12,594 bases of DNA from Acidobacteriota bacterium (lineage in GTDB: Bacteria > Acidobacteriota > Thermoanaerobaculia > Multivoradales > SZUA-115): positions 1 through 12,594 of the forward strand of contig QIHU01000048.1 of NCBI GenBank assembly GCA_003231035.1, given 5' to 3'. The translations under genes and the position numbers were made by a program. Below are positions 1 through 7,650 of this stretch, piece after piece. Numbering within the stretch: the first letter of the stretch is position 1; each line of letters starts with the position of its first letter. Below the pieces are notes generated by a model that was given only the letters and a program-made list of their open reading frames with translations, was not told where the DNA came from and made no database searches.

Positions 1-147
1 CTCGCGCTCCGCGCTGTCCTCGCTGTGGTCGACGACGATAACCTCGCCGGTGTAGCCCTGATGCTGGCACTCCCGCCTGAAGCTCTCGATCGCCCCCGGC
101 AGGCAGTGCGCCGAGCGGCAAGTCACCAACACTAGACTCAACTTCAC
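1..147 (-). CDS. Glycosyltransferase family 2, N-terminal fragment (cut by window edge)
   Basis: Translating the minus strand from a GTG at 147-145 gives 49 residues that run off the left edge. They begin MKLSLVLVTCRSAH and end in GEVIVVDHSED. A beta strand, a helix and then a 'VIVVDxSxD' strand is the classic start of a GT-A fold family 2 glycosyltransferase; the D-H-S segment occupies the nucleotide-sugar binding position. Such enzymes transfer a sugar from a nucleotide sugar onto a growing glycan at the cytoplasmic face of the inner membrane. The GTG lies only 2 nt after the stop of the upstream GT4 gene, so the two are almost certainly translationally coupled in one operon with the Wzt ATPase. 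No clear Shine-Dalgarno sequence is visible. Acceptor, donor sugar and the rest of the protein are outside the window. Confidence 0.8.
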   Translation of the reverse strand, partial: MKLSLVLVTCRSAHCLPGAIESFRRECQHQGYTGEVIVVDHSEDSAERE

Positions 148-149
148 GG

Positions 150-1208
150 CTACTGTTGCCAGCGCCCACTGGCTACCCAGTGCAGCGCCTCATCGACCAA
201 GGCACCGACCCGTGCTAGGCCAAAGTCTCTGGCGGCGACCTCCAAGCCACCCCTACGGGCCCGGCGCCAAGCCTCGCCATCCTCCAGCAAACTCCTGGCC
301 ACCCGGGCGAACTCTTCGGGTCGATCGTGCGCAACCAGCTGGGCGGCTTCGGCGGCGTAGCCGCGGAAACACGCGATGTCCGAGGCCACCACCGGCACCC
401 CACTGCCCATCGCTTCGAGCACAAAGAGGCCAAATCCCTCCGCTTCGTGCGAGGGCGCCAACAGAAGATCACAGCCTCGCATCAAATCCGCGACCGCTTC
501 GGGGCTGAGCCGGTGATGGAACTCGTCCGGTTCGGCAATCTGGCGCTCCTCCTCGCTCAGGGGCCATTGAGAAAGACGTATTAGCCGGCAGTCAAAGCCC
601 TGGCCGCGCAACTGAGCCACCGCCTCGATCGCGGTCGCAACCCCCTTCCAGGTGATCTCGAAAGGTGAGAGCACCAGGATTCGCGGAGGTTGCGAGGGGC
701 CCTCTCGTTCCTCGGGCCGAAAGCAGGGTTCGAGCACTGGCGGAGCCAAGCGCGCGGCCCGACCAAAGCGCTCTTCGATCAAGGTGCCCAGATGGGGGGA
801 GAGCACCATCGCCGGTAGAGGGCGTCCGTAGGCAGCGAGGATCGCTGGATGCTCCGCGCGGTTGTGGTCGTGGATGGCTTCAAAACCCTGGCAGTAGTGG
901 ACCGCCGCTCCTCGTGCCGCGCGCAGTGCCGGCTCGATCGTGGTCCAGTAGGTCGCTACGGTGACGTCAGCCAGAGGTAAGAGGGAGGACGAGAGATCCG
1001 CGACTTGCACAAAGTTGACCTCGAGATCGGTCCAGTCCGGCGGTGGCCCGGGGCTCGCCACGGTGACCTGGTGACCTAGCCGCGCCATCAACTCCGCTTG
1101 CCGCAGAACGATCTTCACACCGCCGAACAGCGTAGTGTCAGCCAGTAGGTAGGTAACGCGCAACGGGCTAGAGGTGGACTGGGGAGCGCCGTCCAAAGCG
1201 ACCTTCAA
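150..1208 (-). CDS. Glycosyltransferase family 4 (GT-B fold)
   Basis: A 352-residue retaining glycosyltransferase that probably adds a sugar from a nucleotide donor to the glycan exported by the neighbouring ABC transporter. The N-terminal half holds the acceptor-side Rossmann fold with the typical GG loop (FGGVKIVLRQAELMARLGHQVTV, residues 28-50, given here in part: GG29-30, GH45-46). The C-terminal half carries the donor-binding EX7E motif, E257 and E265, in EGFGLFVLEAMGSGVPVVAS, followed by the usual 'VV(A)SD' strand. Length is normal for the family. The start is a TTG whose last bases overlap the Wzt stop (TTGA, 4-nt overlap). This coupling is the main reason for the choice, since no Shine-Dalgarno is obvious; another TTG at residue 16, just before the first beta strand, is a possible alternative. 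Sugar specificity cannot be read from the sequence. Confidence 0.88.
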   Translation of the reverse strand: MKVALDGAPQSTSSPLRVTYLLADTTLFGGVKIVLRQAELMARLGHQVTVASPGPPPDWTDLEVNFVQVADLSSSLLPLADVTVATYWTTIEPALRAARGAAVHYCQGFEAIHDHNRAEHPAILAAYGRPLPAMVLSPHLGTLIEERFGRAARLAPPVLEPCFRPEEREGPSQPPRILVLSPFEITWKGVATAIEAVAQLRGQGFDCRLIRLSQWPLSEEERQIAEPDEFHHRLSPEAVADLMRGCDLLLAPSHEAEGFGLFVLEAMGSGVPVVASDIACFRGYAAEAAQLVAHDRPEEFARVARSLLEDGEAWRRARRGGLEVAARDFGLARVGALVDEALHWVASGRWQQ

Positions 1209-2506
1209 GAGACCAACTCGGCATCGGCTGAGGTGACGACCCGGCGCTGACTGTCGCCGGTGAAGGGTACTTCGCTAGCTTCCAAGCGCCACTGATGGGC
1301 CATCTCGACCAAACCGGGTGTATAGCTGTCGCCGCCGATTCGGAAGGCGTTTTCGAGAAGCCGCTCATCGTAGATGTGCAGCCCCTCTCGGTCACCGAGG
1401 AAGACGTGCACGGCAAACTCTCCCTTGGTCAAGGGCAGGGCTGGAATGCGCAGACTCGCGCGGTAGCGTCGCCTGCCTTGCAAGCGAGGAAGGCCGGCCT
1501 TTACCGTGCTGAGAAGGCAAACCACCACGCCGTCGCCGCGATTGATCCCAAGGCCGAGGTGAAACTCCAGTTGGGCATCTCGACTCTCCCACTCGATATC
1601 GACCACTAGCTCATCACCAGGCTGGTAGACGGCCGGTAGCTCGCTAGCGCCTCGTAGGGTAACCCGACGCAAGAGTGCCGGGCCGGCCGATGACGGCTTC
1701 GTCGCCGTGGGTGCGGCGGCGAGATCGCTAGTCTCAGAGTGCCCTTCGCTCGCGACATCACCGCTTTTTGAGAGCAGAAAGGACTCATATTCACGGACCA
1801 CCTCGTGGCTCGTCCCGTAGCCAGCCATCTCGCCATTGCGCAGCCACAGCGCCTGGGTGCACAGCGCGGTCACGAAGTACATGGCATGGGAGCAGAAGAG
1901 AAAGGTGGTGCCTTCGTCGTGCAACTCGGTGAGCCGGTCCATGCATTTCTTCTGAAAGTAGCCGTCGCCAACCGCCAAAGCTTCGTCGATGATCAGGATA
2001 TCCGGGTCGACCTGGGTTGCGATGGCGAACCCCAGCCGCATCGCCATGCCGGTCGAGTAGCACTTGACCGGTTGATCGATAAAGTCGCCCAGCTCGCTGA
2101 AGGCGACAATATCGGGCAAGCGCTGGTGGAGTCGCTCCTGCGTCAACCCCAACATGGCGCCGTTGAGGACAATGTTTTGGCGCCCGGTCATCTCAGGATG
2201 AAAGCTGGAGCCGAGCTCGAGGATCGAAGCGACCCGCCCGCGCACCACCACCTCGCCAGCACTCGGCCGGACGATCCCGGCCAGAATCTTGAGCAGAGTG
2301 GACTTGCCGGCACCGTTCTCGCCGATGATGGCGAGCGACTCGCCACGTTTGACGTCCAAGCTAATGCCGGACAACGCCTTGAATTCGCGATGGCGACGAC
2401 GACGAAAGAGCAGCTCCCAGAACCGATCCACGGGCCGATCATAGACCCGGTAGACCTTGGAGACGCCACTCGTGTGAATGATCTTCTCAGCCATGCCGGA
2501 GGTCAT
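1205..2506 (-). CDS. wzt: Polysaccharide ABC exporter ATP-binding protein with C-terminal glycan-binding domain (Wzt-like)
   Basis: The 433-residue ATPase subunit of an O-antigen/capsule-type ABC exporter, working at the inner membrane with a Wzm-type permease. Visible motifs: Walker A GENGAGKST (62-70), Q-loop region with LELGSSFHPEMTGRQN (97-111), the variant signature YSTGM (150-154) typical of this subfamily, Walker B ILIIDE (170-175), and the H-loop histidine in CSHAM (207). A low-complexity linker (about 246-276) leads to a beta-sandwich Wzt_C-type domain (about 278-410, PGDELVVDIEWES). In characterised Wzt proteins this domain recognises the finished or capped glycan end before export. 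The ATG at 2506 was taken; a second ATG four codons later is equally plausible, and neither has a strong ribosome site. The gene follows the PKD gene by 57 nt and overlaps the GT4 gene. Its permease partner is not adjacent but about 8.8 kb upstream. Confidence 0.92.
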   Translation of the reverse strand: MTSGMAEKIIHTSGVSKVYRVYDRPVDRFWELLFRRRRHREFKALSGISLDVKRGESLAIIGENGAGKSTLLKILAGIVRPSAGEVVVRGRVASILELGSSFHPEMTGRQNIVLNGAMLGLTQERLHQRLPDIVAFSELGDFIDQPVKCYSTGMAMRLGFAIATQVDPDILIIDEALAVGDGYFQKKCMDRLTELHDEGTTFLFCSHAMYFVTALCTQALWLRNGEMAGYGTSHEVVREYESFLLSKSGDVASEGHSETSDLAAAPTATKPSSAGPALLRRVTLRGASELPAVYQPGDELVVDIEWESRDAQLEFHLGLGINRGDGVVVCLLSTVKAGLPRLQGRRRYRASLRIPALPLTKGEFAVHVFLGDREGLHIYDERLLENAFRIGGDSYTPGLVEMAHQWRLEASEVPFTGDSQRRVVTSADAELVS

Positions 2507-2563
2507 TGTATCGCCCGCGGTTCAATTCTTGGTTGCCTTGGAACTCCGCTTAGAAAACCACCC

Positions 2564-5500
2564 CTACTCGCGAATGACGCCGGCGACGAAAGCCGGGTCG
2601 TTGGTTTGGGTGATCACCACCTGGGCGGCAAGCAGGAGGCCGCCCGCATTCACTTCAACCTCCACCGAGAAGCCCCCTTCGACACCACCGACGGGCAGGC
2701 CGAGCTTACTCGGGTTGATCTGCCGCATGCCTCCGGCACCAACCGCGTAGCTCGCGGTCCGGCCGAGTTCGGAGCCGTCGAGGGCCCGATAGACGATGGT
2801 GTAGCGCCCCGGGGTCGGCTCGGGATTGAAGAACCACAGAGTGGTGTTGGAGTCGTCGTCCAACTTACGCAGACCACTGAGGAAGACCTTCTGTCCCACC
2901 CGCGCGATCTCACTCTCTCGTCGGGCCGGCATGAACAATCCGAAGCGGCTGTTAACACCGCCATCCTGGAAGGTCTCACCGTGGATCATCGGGAACAACC
3001 CACCGGCTCCCGTACTCTCGAAAGTCAAGACACCGACCCCCGACACGCCCCAAGCCGCCTGCAACATGTTTCCAATGCGCAGCGTCCCGTTGGGCTGAAT
3101 GGTACTCGTGACCGGAGGCTCGGGATTGCCGAAGCCTACATTCAGGTAGGTCGCCGAGACGGCCATCGCGACATTGGTCGGGTTGGACAGCAAAATGTCC
3201 GTGGCGAATTGTGAGTTATTGGCACCCGGTGTATTGGCCGCTCCGAAGAGATAGATCTTCTCTAGGTTGGGCACGCTGACTCGAATGAACGATAGATCCA
3301 ACGTCCCCTTGCGAATCAGGCCGGCGAAGGCATACAACGTCTCGCCACTGAGTTGCTCGATCTCCACCCGATAGTCCGCCACATCAATAATGCCGAACTT
3401 GGCGCGAATCTCCTGGATCCGGAACTGCTTCTGTCCCCAAGGGGCAAGGGTTTGCAGATCAGAGACCACACCGAGCTGAGCGCCCGCTGAATCGAAGAAG
3501 CGCAACCGATAGGTGGCCAAACCAGGATGCGGATTGGTGAGGCCGAAGGTGGTGAGTCTCTCGTCGGTGTCGTTGAGACCCAGCAGGTACTGCTTGCCAC
3601 CTGCCGCGGCGGAGAATTCTTCCAGCTCCGCCTCGGTCAACCCCGGCACGACCTGCCCGAATTGCGTGCCATCGCTCTGCCGAGTGCGGTTGAGCAAGAC
3701 CGCCACCGGCGCCACCTCCGCCTCGGTCTCGATGACCAAGAAGCCACCGATATCCTCCAGGCCGTAGAGGCTGGTAATCGCATCGAGCGCCAGCAAGGTG
3801 CCGTGCGCTGGAATGGTCCGAGTGACCACCGGCGGCTCCACGTCTGGAAGGCCGCGCTTGCGGAAGGTGATGTCGACCTCCATCTCCTCGTCGGTCGGGT
3901 TGGTTACGAAGAGGTCGGAGTCCTGATCGATCACCCCGGTGGCATCGATGATGTACGGCACGATGACCACCCCGGAAGGCACCACGGTAGCCTCCGAGAT
4001 CTCGAAGATCTTGGCCAGTGCGACAGCGCCGCCATTGTCATCCTGCACTCGCACGGTGACCACGAACTGACCGGTCGTCGCCCACGAGTGGGTGGCTACC
4101 GGCGTGGTTGCGGTACCGCCGTCACCGAAGACCCAACTGGTGCTGGTCGCGCCCTGGGAAGTCGAAGTCAAGGTCACCAACTGCCCGACCTCCGCCTTGC
4201 AGAGTTCGAGGCCGCCAGCGAACGGTTCACAGGGCACATCGACAGTGTAAGACGCCGTGAGGTTGTTACCACCGCCACCGCCACCGCCGTTCCCGGTAAC
4301 CACAACCTGTTTGCTCTCTGTGTCGGTGCAGGTATTGAATGGTGGGCAACTCGGATCGTTGAACCGAGTGATCTCCAGGGTCACGGTGTAGCTCCCCGCG
4401 GCGGTATAGGTGTGGTTCACCGAGGAACCACCATCGGAGATGCTCGATCCGTCACCGAAAGTCCAGTCGAGCTGATCTGGACTACCGATCGAAGTACTGT
4501 TGAAGACCACCGCCTCTCCCACGTCGGGACTGCTTGGCGCGAAGACGAACGCGGCGTTGAGGGTTCCGCCGCCACCGCCACCGCCGGTGATGGTGACCGT
4601 CTTGCTGCCGTTCGTACCATTGCAACCCCCTCCGTTCGCCGTCGCCCGTACCACCTTGGTGCCGGTCGAGGAATAAGAGACCGTAATGGACGAGCCGGTG
4701 GTCGCGCCGGAAATCGTTCCACCGGTGCCCACGGTCCAGCTCCAGCTGGCGGGGCTGGGTGTGCAGTTGCTGGCCGAGGCACTAAAGTTGAGCGAAGTCC
4801 CCACTTGCGCGCTAGCCGGCCCGCCCACACTGACACTCGGGGTACCACCACCGCCGCCACCGCCGGTGGTGACCTGGATGGAACTGTGAATGTCAATGTG
4901 AGACTCCAATCCGCGGCGAACCTTCAGTCTCGGCGAGAAGAAACCCGTGGCCGTGTAGGTGTGGGTCGTCACCGGGGCGGGGTTACCACTGTCTTCGAAA
5001 GTGCCGTTACCGTCCCAGTCGTAGTCGTAGAAGTCCGGGTTTCCCGACGAGGTGTCTTGGAAGGTGATCGCCTGGTTCACGGTGGTGGAACAAGGGCCGA
5101 AGGCGCAGATGGAGAGCGCTTGAAACTGGGCCACCAAGGGCGCCACAACGGTGATTACGACGCTAGCGGCACTGCTCGCGATCGCCGCCTGCTGGCAGTT
5201 ACGAATCTCGACCGTGACCGGGTAGGTTCCGGTGTTGGCATAGGAGTGGCTGGGGGCGGGCCCGGTGACGGGATTATTGGTCCACACCGGGGGGGTGCCG
5301 TCAGCGAAGTTCCAGCGCCACTCGGTGGCTCCCGTCGCCTGGATTTGGAAGTTGACGGTCCCGGAGCTGAACGGAGGCCCATTCAAGGTCTCGGGCATTC
5401 CTCCCGGGCTGGTGAACGAAAGGGGCGCCAAAGGATCGAGCGTCAACACCGGACTCGTCGCACTCACCGAATTGACGGCGTTCATCACCGTCACCTCGGC

Positions 5501-7351
5501 GGTGTAAGTACCCGCGGCAACTAAAGCCGCCTCGGTGTCCCACTCGAATGGGTTTTCGTTACCCCCCGTATCAACTTGGGCGCCTAGGCCGTCGCGCACG
5601 ATCCAACTCAGATTCAGCGGCGGTAGGCCGTCGACTCCCTCCGCGTTGAAGGTGATCGGCTGGCAAAGCAGAGCCGGGTTCGGCGCCACGGTGACAACGG
5701 TGACCGTCGCTGCCGGATCGAGAACATTGATTTGTTGGTTCGCGGTATCAGGACCATTGCCGTTGGACGCCGTTAGGCTGACCGTCTTTGAGCCCGTGGA
5801 GCTGAAGGCCACGTTTTGCGGATTCTGGGCGACCGAGGTTGCGGGCGAACCGTCTTGAAAGGTCCAAGACCAACTGGAGGGGCCACCGAGAGAGGTATCG
5901 AAGAAGTCGATCTCCTCATCGCGGTAGACCTGAGCCGGCGTGAAGTTGAAGGAAGCATTGGGCACAAGGCCGCCGGTGAGCATGTGAACGTCGAAGACGT
6001 TCAAGGCGGCCCGATAGAAGAATTGCCCCGAGAACTTGCCCATCCGGCCAGCAGTGTTGTTGAAGCCGGTGGGACTGCGCCGGTAGTACCAGCCCCAATA
6101 GCCGGTCGTCTGACCGCCCACCAGGCCGTCTGGAGGAGTGATATCAGGATTCGGCGCGGCGGGACTGGTGACATCGAAGAGCCACTCGTTCTGGGTCGAC
6201 TGCGTGCAGACGTTGACCGTTCCCAAGGAGAGGAACTCCTGGGTCAAGGACCGCGAGTAGGTCAAGAAATACTCACTGCCGCCACCGGGCAAAGTCTGAG
6301 TCCAGATCGGTGAGCCCAACGAGCCGCACGATCCTCCCGACAAACAGCTGACGTTGTAGATACGGGCCTGAATACCGCCACCGCCGGTGAGGCGGATGAC
6401 CGTGCCAAGGTAGTAGCTGCTCCCCTTCCGCCACATAGCGACGCCATGGACACGCTCCGAGGTCAGTGCCTCAATCACTCGCGTGGGTGCCGCGGGATTG
6501 CTCACATTCCAGAGTTCCAGCCCAAGGATGAAGTTCCCGGAGGAGAGGACAACGAAATTTCCAGCACCATCGACATACGAAGTGTCGTTGCGGGCACCGA
6601 TCTTGCCAACGTAGGGCCCGCAGCTGGTCGACGCTGGCGAGTTGTCGACACAGCGTAGAGCTAGCCCTTTCGCGGTGGTCAAGTTGTAGGCCAGGAACCC
6701 ACGGTCACGGGTGGCCAGGAAGGCGTAGTCGGAGCTACCGATTCGAGTTGAATACACTTGCAGGGCGTTGCGATCACGGTCCGCGTACTTACCCACCGGG
6801 CTCTTCTTCGACGTGGTATCGAATACGCTGATGCCGCTATCAAAGACCAGAGCGACAGCGAGAACGTCATCGTTACCTTCCGGCGCGTCCACATCGCGTA
6901 CCGGGTTCTTCTCCTCCCCGAAGCCGGCTTTCCAGTAGGGAAAACTGTTGCGGCCCAGCACCACCTGGACCTCTGGATCATCGGCGTTGGCACCGCCGAT
7001 ATCCCAGATCTCGAGGCCGTAGCTGATCCCGGCAAACAGAGTCGACCCTTCGATGTCCAGCGAAAGCCAGCGGGAGTTGGCGGCATTGGGAATCACCGCG
7101 GTCGCATTGAGGTCAGTGCTATCTCGATTGTCCGGTAGCTCGCCGAGATCGACCGGCGCCAACTCCCCCCACAGCGTCGACGGTACTCCCGATGCGGGCG
7201 AGCGACAGGGGTTGAACTGACAAGTCAGGTCGAGCGGCAGGGAACAGGTGTCGGTCGCCACGGCAGGGCTGGCGAAACCTCCGAAAAGAGTGAGTGTCAC
7301 AAGAAATAGGGCGCAACAGCATGGACTGAAACGAAGGAATGTCCTGGTCAT
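2564..7351 (-). CDS. Giant secreted protein: beta-propeller-like N-terminus, seven PKD-like domains, heptaglycine hinges and four C-terminal repeats
   Basis: A 1595-residue exported protein, probably extracellular or cell-surface. Residues 1-33 form a Sec signal peptide (basic start, hydrophobic core, cleavage near AVA-TD). Residues about 84-455 contain LVIVD-like propeller strands (GLEIWDI 112-118, GISVFDTTS 173-181, GLELWNVSNPAAPTRV 277-292). Seven PKD-like beta-sandwiches follow at roughly 463-545, 549-638, 643-736, 739-828, 837-922, 930-1018 and 1030-1118, with hallmark strings such as WTFGDGS (963-969) and WVFGDGG (1073-1079). Domains 4/5, 5/6 and 6/7 are separated by exactly seven glycines each. 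Residues 1121-1593 hold four related beta-rich repeats with 'NP' and 'P.G' signatures. PKD domains generally mediate protein or carbohydrate contact in surface proteins; I see no enzyme active site and no LPXTG or PEP-CTERM tail. The start at 7351 has a good ribosome site (AGGAG, 8-nt spacing). The gene leads the PKD-Wzt-GT4-GT2 group. Confidence 0.9.
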   Translation of the reverse strand: MTRTFLRFSPCCCALFLVTLTLFGGFASPAVATDTCSLPLDLTCQFNPCRSPASGVPSTLWGELAPVDLGELPDNRDSTDLNATAVIPNAANSRWLSLDIEGSTLFAGISYGLEIWDIGGANADDPEVQVVLGRNSFPYWKAGFGEEKNPVRDVDAPEGNDDVLAVALVFDSGISVFDTTSKKSPVGKYADRDRNALQVYSTRIGSSDYAFLATRDRGFLAYNLTTAKGLALRCVDNSPASTSCGPYVGKIGARNDTSYVDGAGNFVVLSSGNFILGLELWNVSNPAAPTRVIEALTSERVHGVAMWRKGSSYYLGTVIRLTGGGGIQARIYNVSCLSGGSCGSLGSPIWTQTLPGGGSEYFLTYSRSLTQEFLSLGTVNVCTQSTQNEWLFDVTSPAAPNPDITPPDGLVGGQTTGYWGWYYRRSPTGFNNTAGRMGKFSGQFFYRAALNVFDVHMLTGGLVPNASFNFTPAQVYRDEEIDFFDTSLGGPSSWSWTFQDGSPATSVAQNPQNVAFSSTGSKTVSLTASNGNGPDTANQQINVLDPAATVTVVTVAPNPALLCQPITFNAEGVDGLPPLNLSWIVRDGLGAQVDTGGNENPFEWDTEAALVAAGTYTAEVTVMNAVNSVSATSPVLTLDPLAPLSFTSPGGMPETLNGPPFSSGTVNFQIQATGATEWRWNFADGTPPVWTNNPVTGPAPSHSYANTGTYPVTVEIRNCQQAAIASSAASVVITVVAPLVAQFQALSICAFGPCSTTVNQAITFQDTSSGNPDFYDYDWDGNGTFEDSGNPAPVTTHTYTATGFFSPRLKVRRGLESHIDIHSSIQVTTGGGGGGGTPSVSVGGPASAQVGTSLNFSASASNCTPSPASWSWTVGTGGTISGATTGSSITVSYSSTGTKVVRATANGGGCNGTNGSKTVTITGGGGGGGTLNAAFVFAPSSPDVGEAVVFNSTSIGSPDQLDWTFGDGSSISDGGSSVNHTYTAAGSYTVTLEITRFNDPSCPPFNTCTDTESKQVVVTGNGGGGGGGNNLTASYTVDVPCEPFAGGLELCKAEVGQLVTLTSTSQGATSTSWVFGDGGTATTPVATHSWATTGQFVVTVRVQDDNGGAVALAKIFEISEATVVPSGVVIVPYIIDATGVIDQDSDLFVTNPTDEEMEVDITFRKRGLPDVEPPVVTRTIPAHGTLLALDAITSLYGLEDIGGFLVIETEAEVAPVAVLLNRTRQSDGTQFGQVVPGLTEAELEEFSAAAGGKQYLLGLNDTDERLTTFGLTNPHPGLATYRLRFFDSAGAQLGVVSDLQTLAPWGQKQFRIQEIRAKFGIIDVADYRVEIEQLSGETLYAFAGLIRKGTLDLSFIRVSVPNLEKIYLFGAANTPGANNSQFATDILLSNPTNVAMAVSATYLNVGFGNPEPPVTSTIQPNGTLRIGNMLQAAWGVSGVGVLTFESTGAGGLFPMIHGETFQDGGVNSRFGLFMPARRESEIARVGQKVFLSGLRKLDDDSNTTLWFFNPEPTPGRYTIVYRALDGSELGRTASYAVGAGGMRQINPSKLGLPVGGVEGGFSVEVEVNAGGLLLAAQVVITQTNDPAFVAGVIRE
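4268..4288 (-). repeat. Heptaglycine-coding microrepeat (hinge between PKD domains 6 and 7)
   Basis: Seven consecutive glycine codons (residues 1022-1028) made almost entirely of alternating GGC/GGT, which appears on the plus strand as repeated accgcc. A 17-nt part is identical to the tract at 4565-4585. It codes for a flexible spacer between neighbouring PKD folds and is a plausible site of replication slippage or recombination that would change hinge length or domain number. Confidence 0.85.
4565..4585 (-). repeat. Heptaglycine-coding microrepeat (hinge between PKD domains 5 and 6)
   Basis: Seven glycine codons (residues 923-929). All but the last one read are GGC or GGT, and the tract shares a 17-nt identical stretch with 4268-4288, about 300 nt away. 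That spacing equals one PKD domain, so unequal exchange between the tracts would add or delete one complete domain in frame. Confidence 0.85.
4844..4864 (-). repeat. Heptaglycine-coding microrepeat (hinge between PKD domains 4 and 5)
   Basis: Seven glycine codons (residues 830-836) in the same GGC/GGT style as the two other tracts, but in a slightly different order, so the longest shared run with them is shorter. It sits directly after PKD domain 4; the first four PKD domains are joined by ordinary short linkers instead. Confidence 0.85.
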
Positions 7352-7650
7352 CGAGCTGACTCCTGTAGAACTGCCTAGTTGGAAGCTACGGGTTTTCGGT
7401 CGAGGCGAGGGGAAGTTACTACTTGCATATCTCTTCTGGGGCCGCTGAAAGCAGTGTTGGCGAGGGTAAAGAGGGTTCGCCTCTCCAAGCTATCTCCTCG
7501 TCGAGTGGAAGAGGAGGCAGGTTGCAAAGGCCTGGAACACTAGATCCAGCAATAGAAAACCGGGCGAACTCAGGTTTAACTAAGCCCGCCCGGCAAACTG
7601 TCAGATCTCAGCTATCACTAGCTTGATCTTCATTTCTTTCACCTTCTGCC
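7352..7650. other. Intergenic region between the 429-residue protein gene and the PKD giant
   Basis: This 299-nt stretch holds the intrinsic terminator of the upstream gene at 7553-7593, a 6-bp inverted repeat (CTCCTC 7494-7499 with GAGGAG 7511-7516) of unknown meaning, and the ribosome site of the PKD gene just before 7351. Because the terminator is strong, the PKD gene probably has its own promoter between about 7355 and 7550. I searched by eye for a -35/-10 pair with 16-18 nt spacing and found none convincing, so that promoter may use another sigma factor or an activator. No small gene was recognised here. Confidence 0.6.
7553..7593 (-). terminator. Strong intrinsic terminator after the 429-residue protein gene
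   Basis: On the minus strand CCGGGCG (7593-7587) pairs perfectly with CGCCCGG (7566-7560). The stem continues inward through two possible G-U pairs and then CTTAG with CTGAG, leaving a TTAAAC hexaloop, and is followed at once by TTTTCT. This gives a stem of up to 14 pairs with a U tract, 58 nt after the stop codon. It should end most transcripts from the strong promoter at 9262-9290, making the 429-residue gene essentially monocistronic and insulating the PKD-Wzt group. Confidence 0.88.

Noticed and set aside
1805..3214. Long plus-strand open frame (469 codons)
   Set aside because: It lies antisense to the Wzt and PKD genes, which have clear motifs. Its product is rich in Arg, His, Asp and Gly with no recognisable domain, as expected for a shadow frame in GC-rich DNA.
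4268..4864. Regularly spaced accgcc repeats, considered as a CRISPR-like array
   Set aside because: They are in-frame glycine codons within one protein, and the intervals encode PKD domains about 300 nt long.
3527..5524. Plus-strand open frame of 665 codons
   Set aside because: Entirely antisense to PKD coding sequence. The low-complexity Arg/Gly/Val-rich product reflects the reversed codon bias of the real gene.
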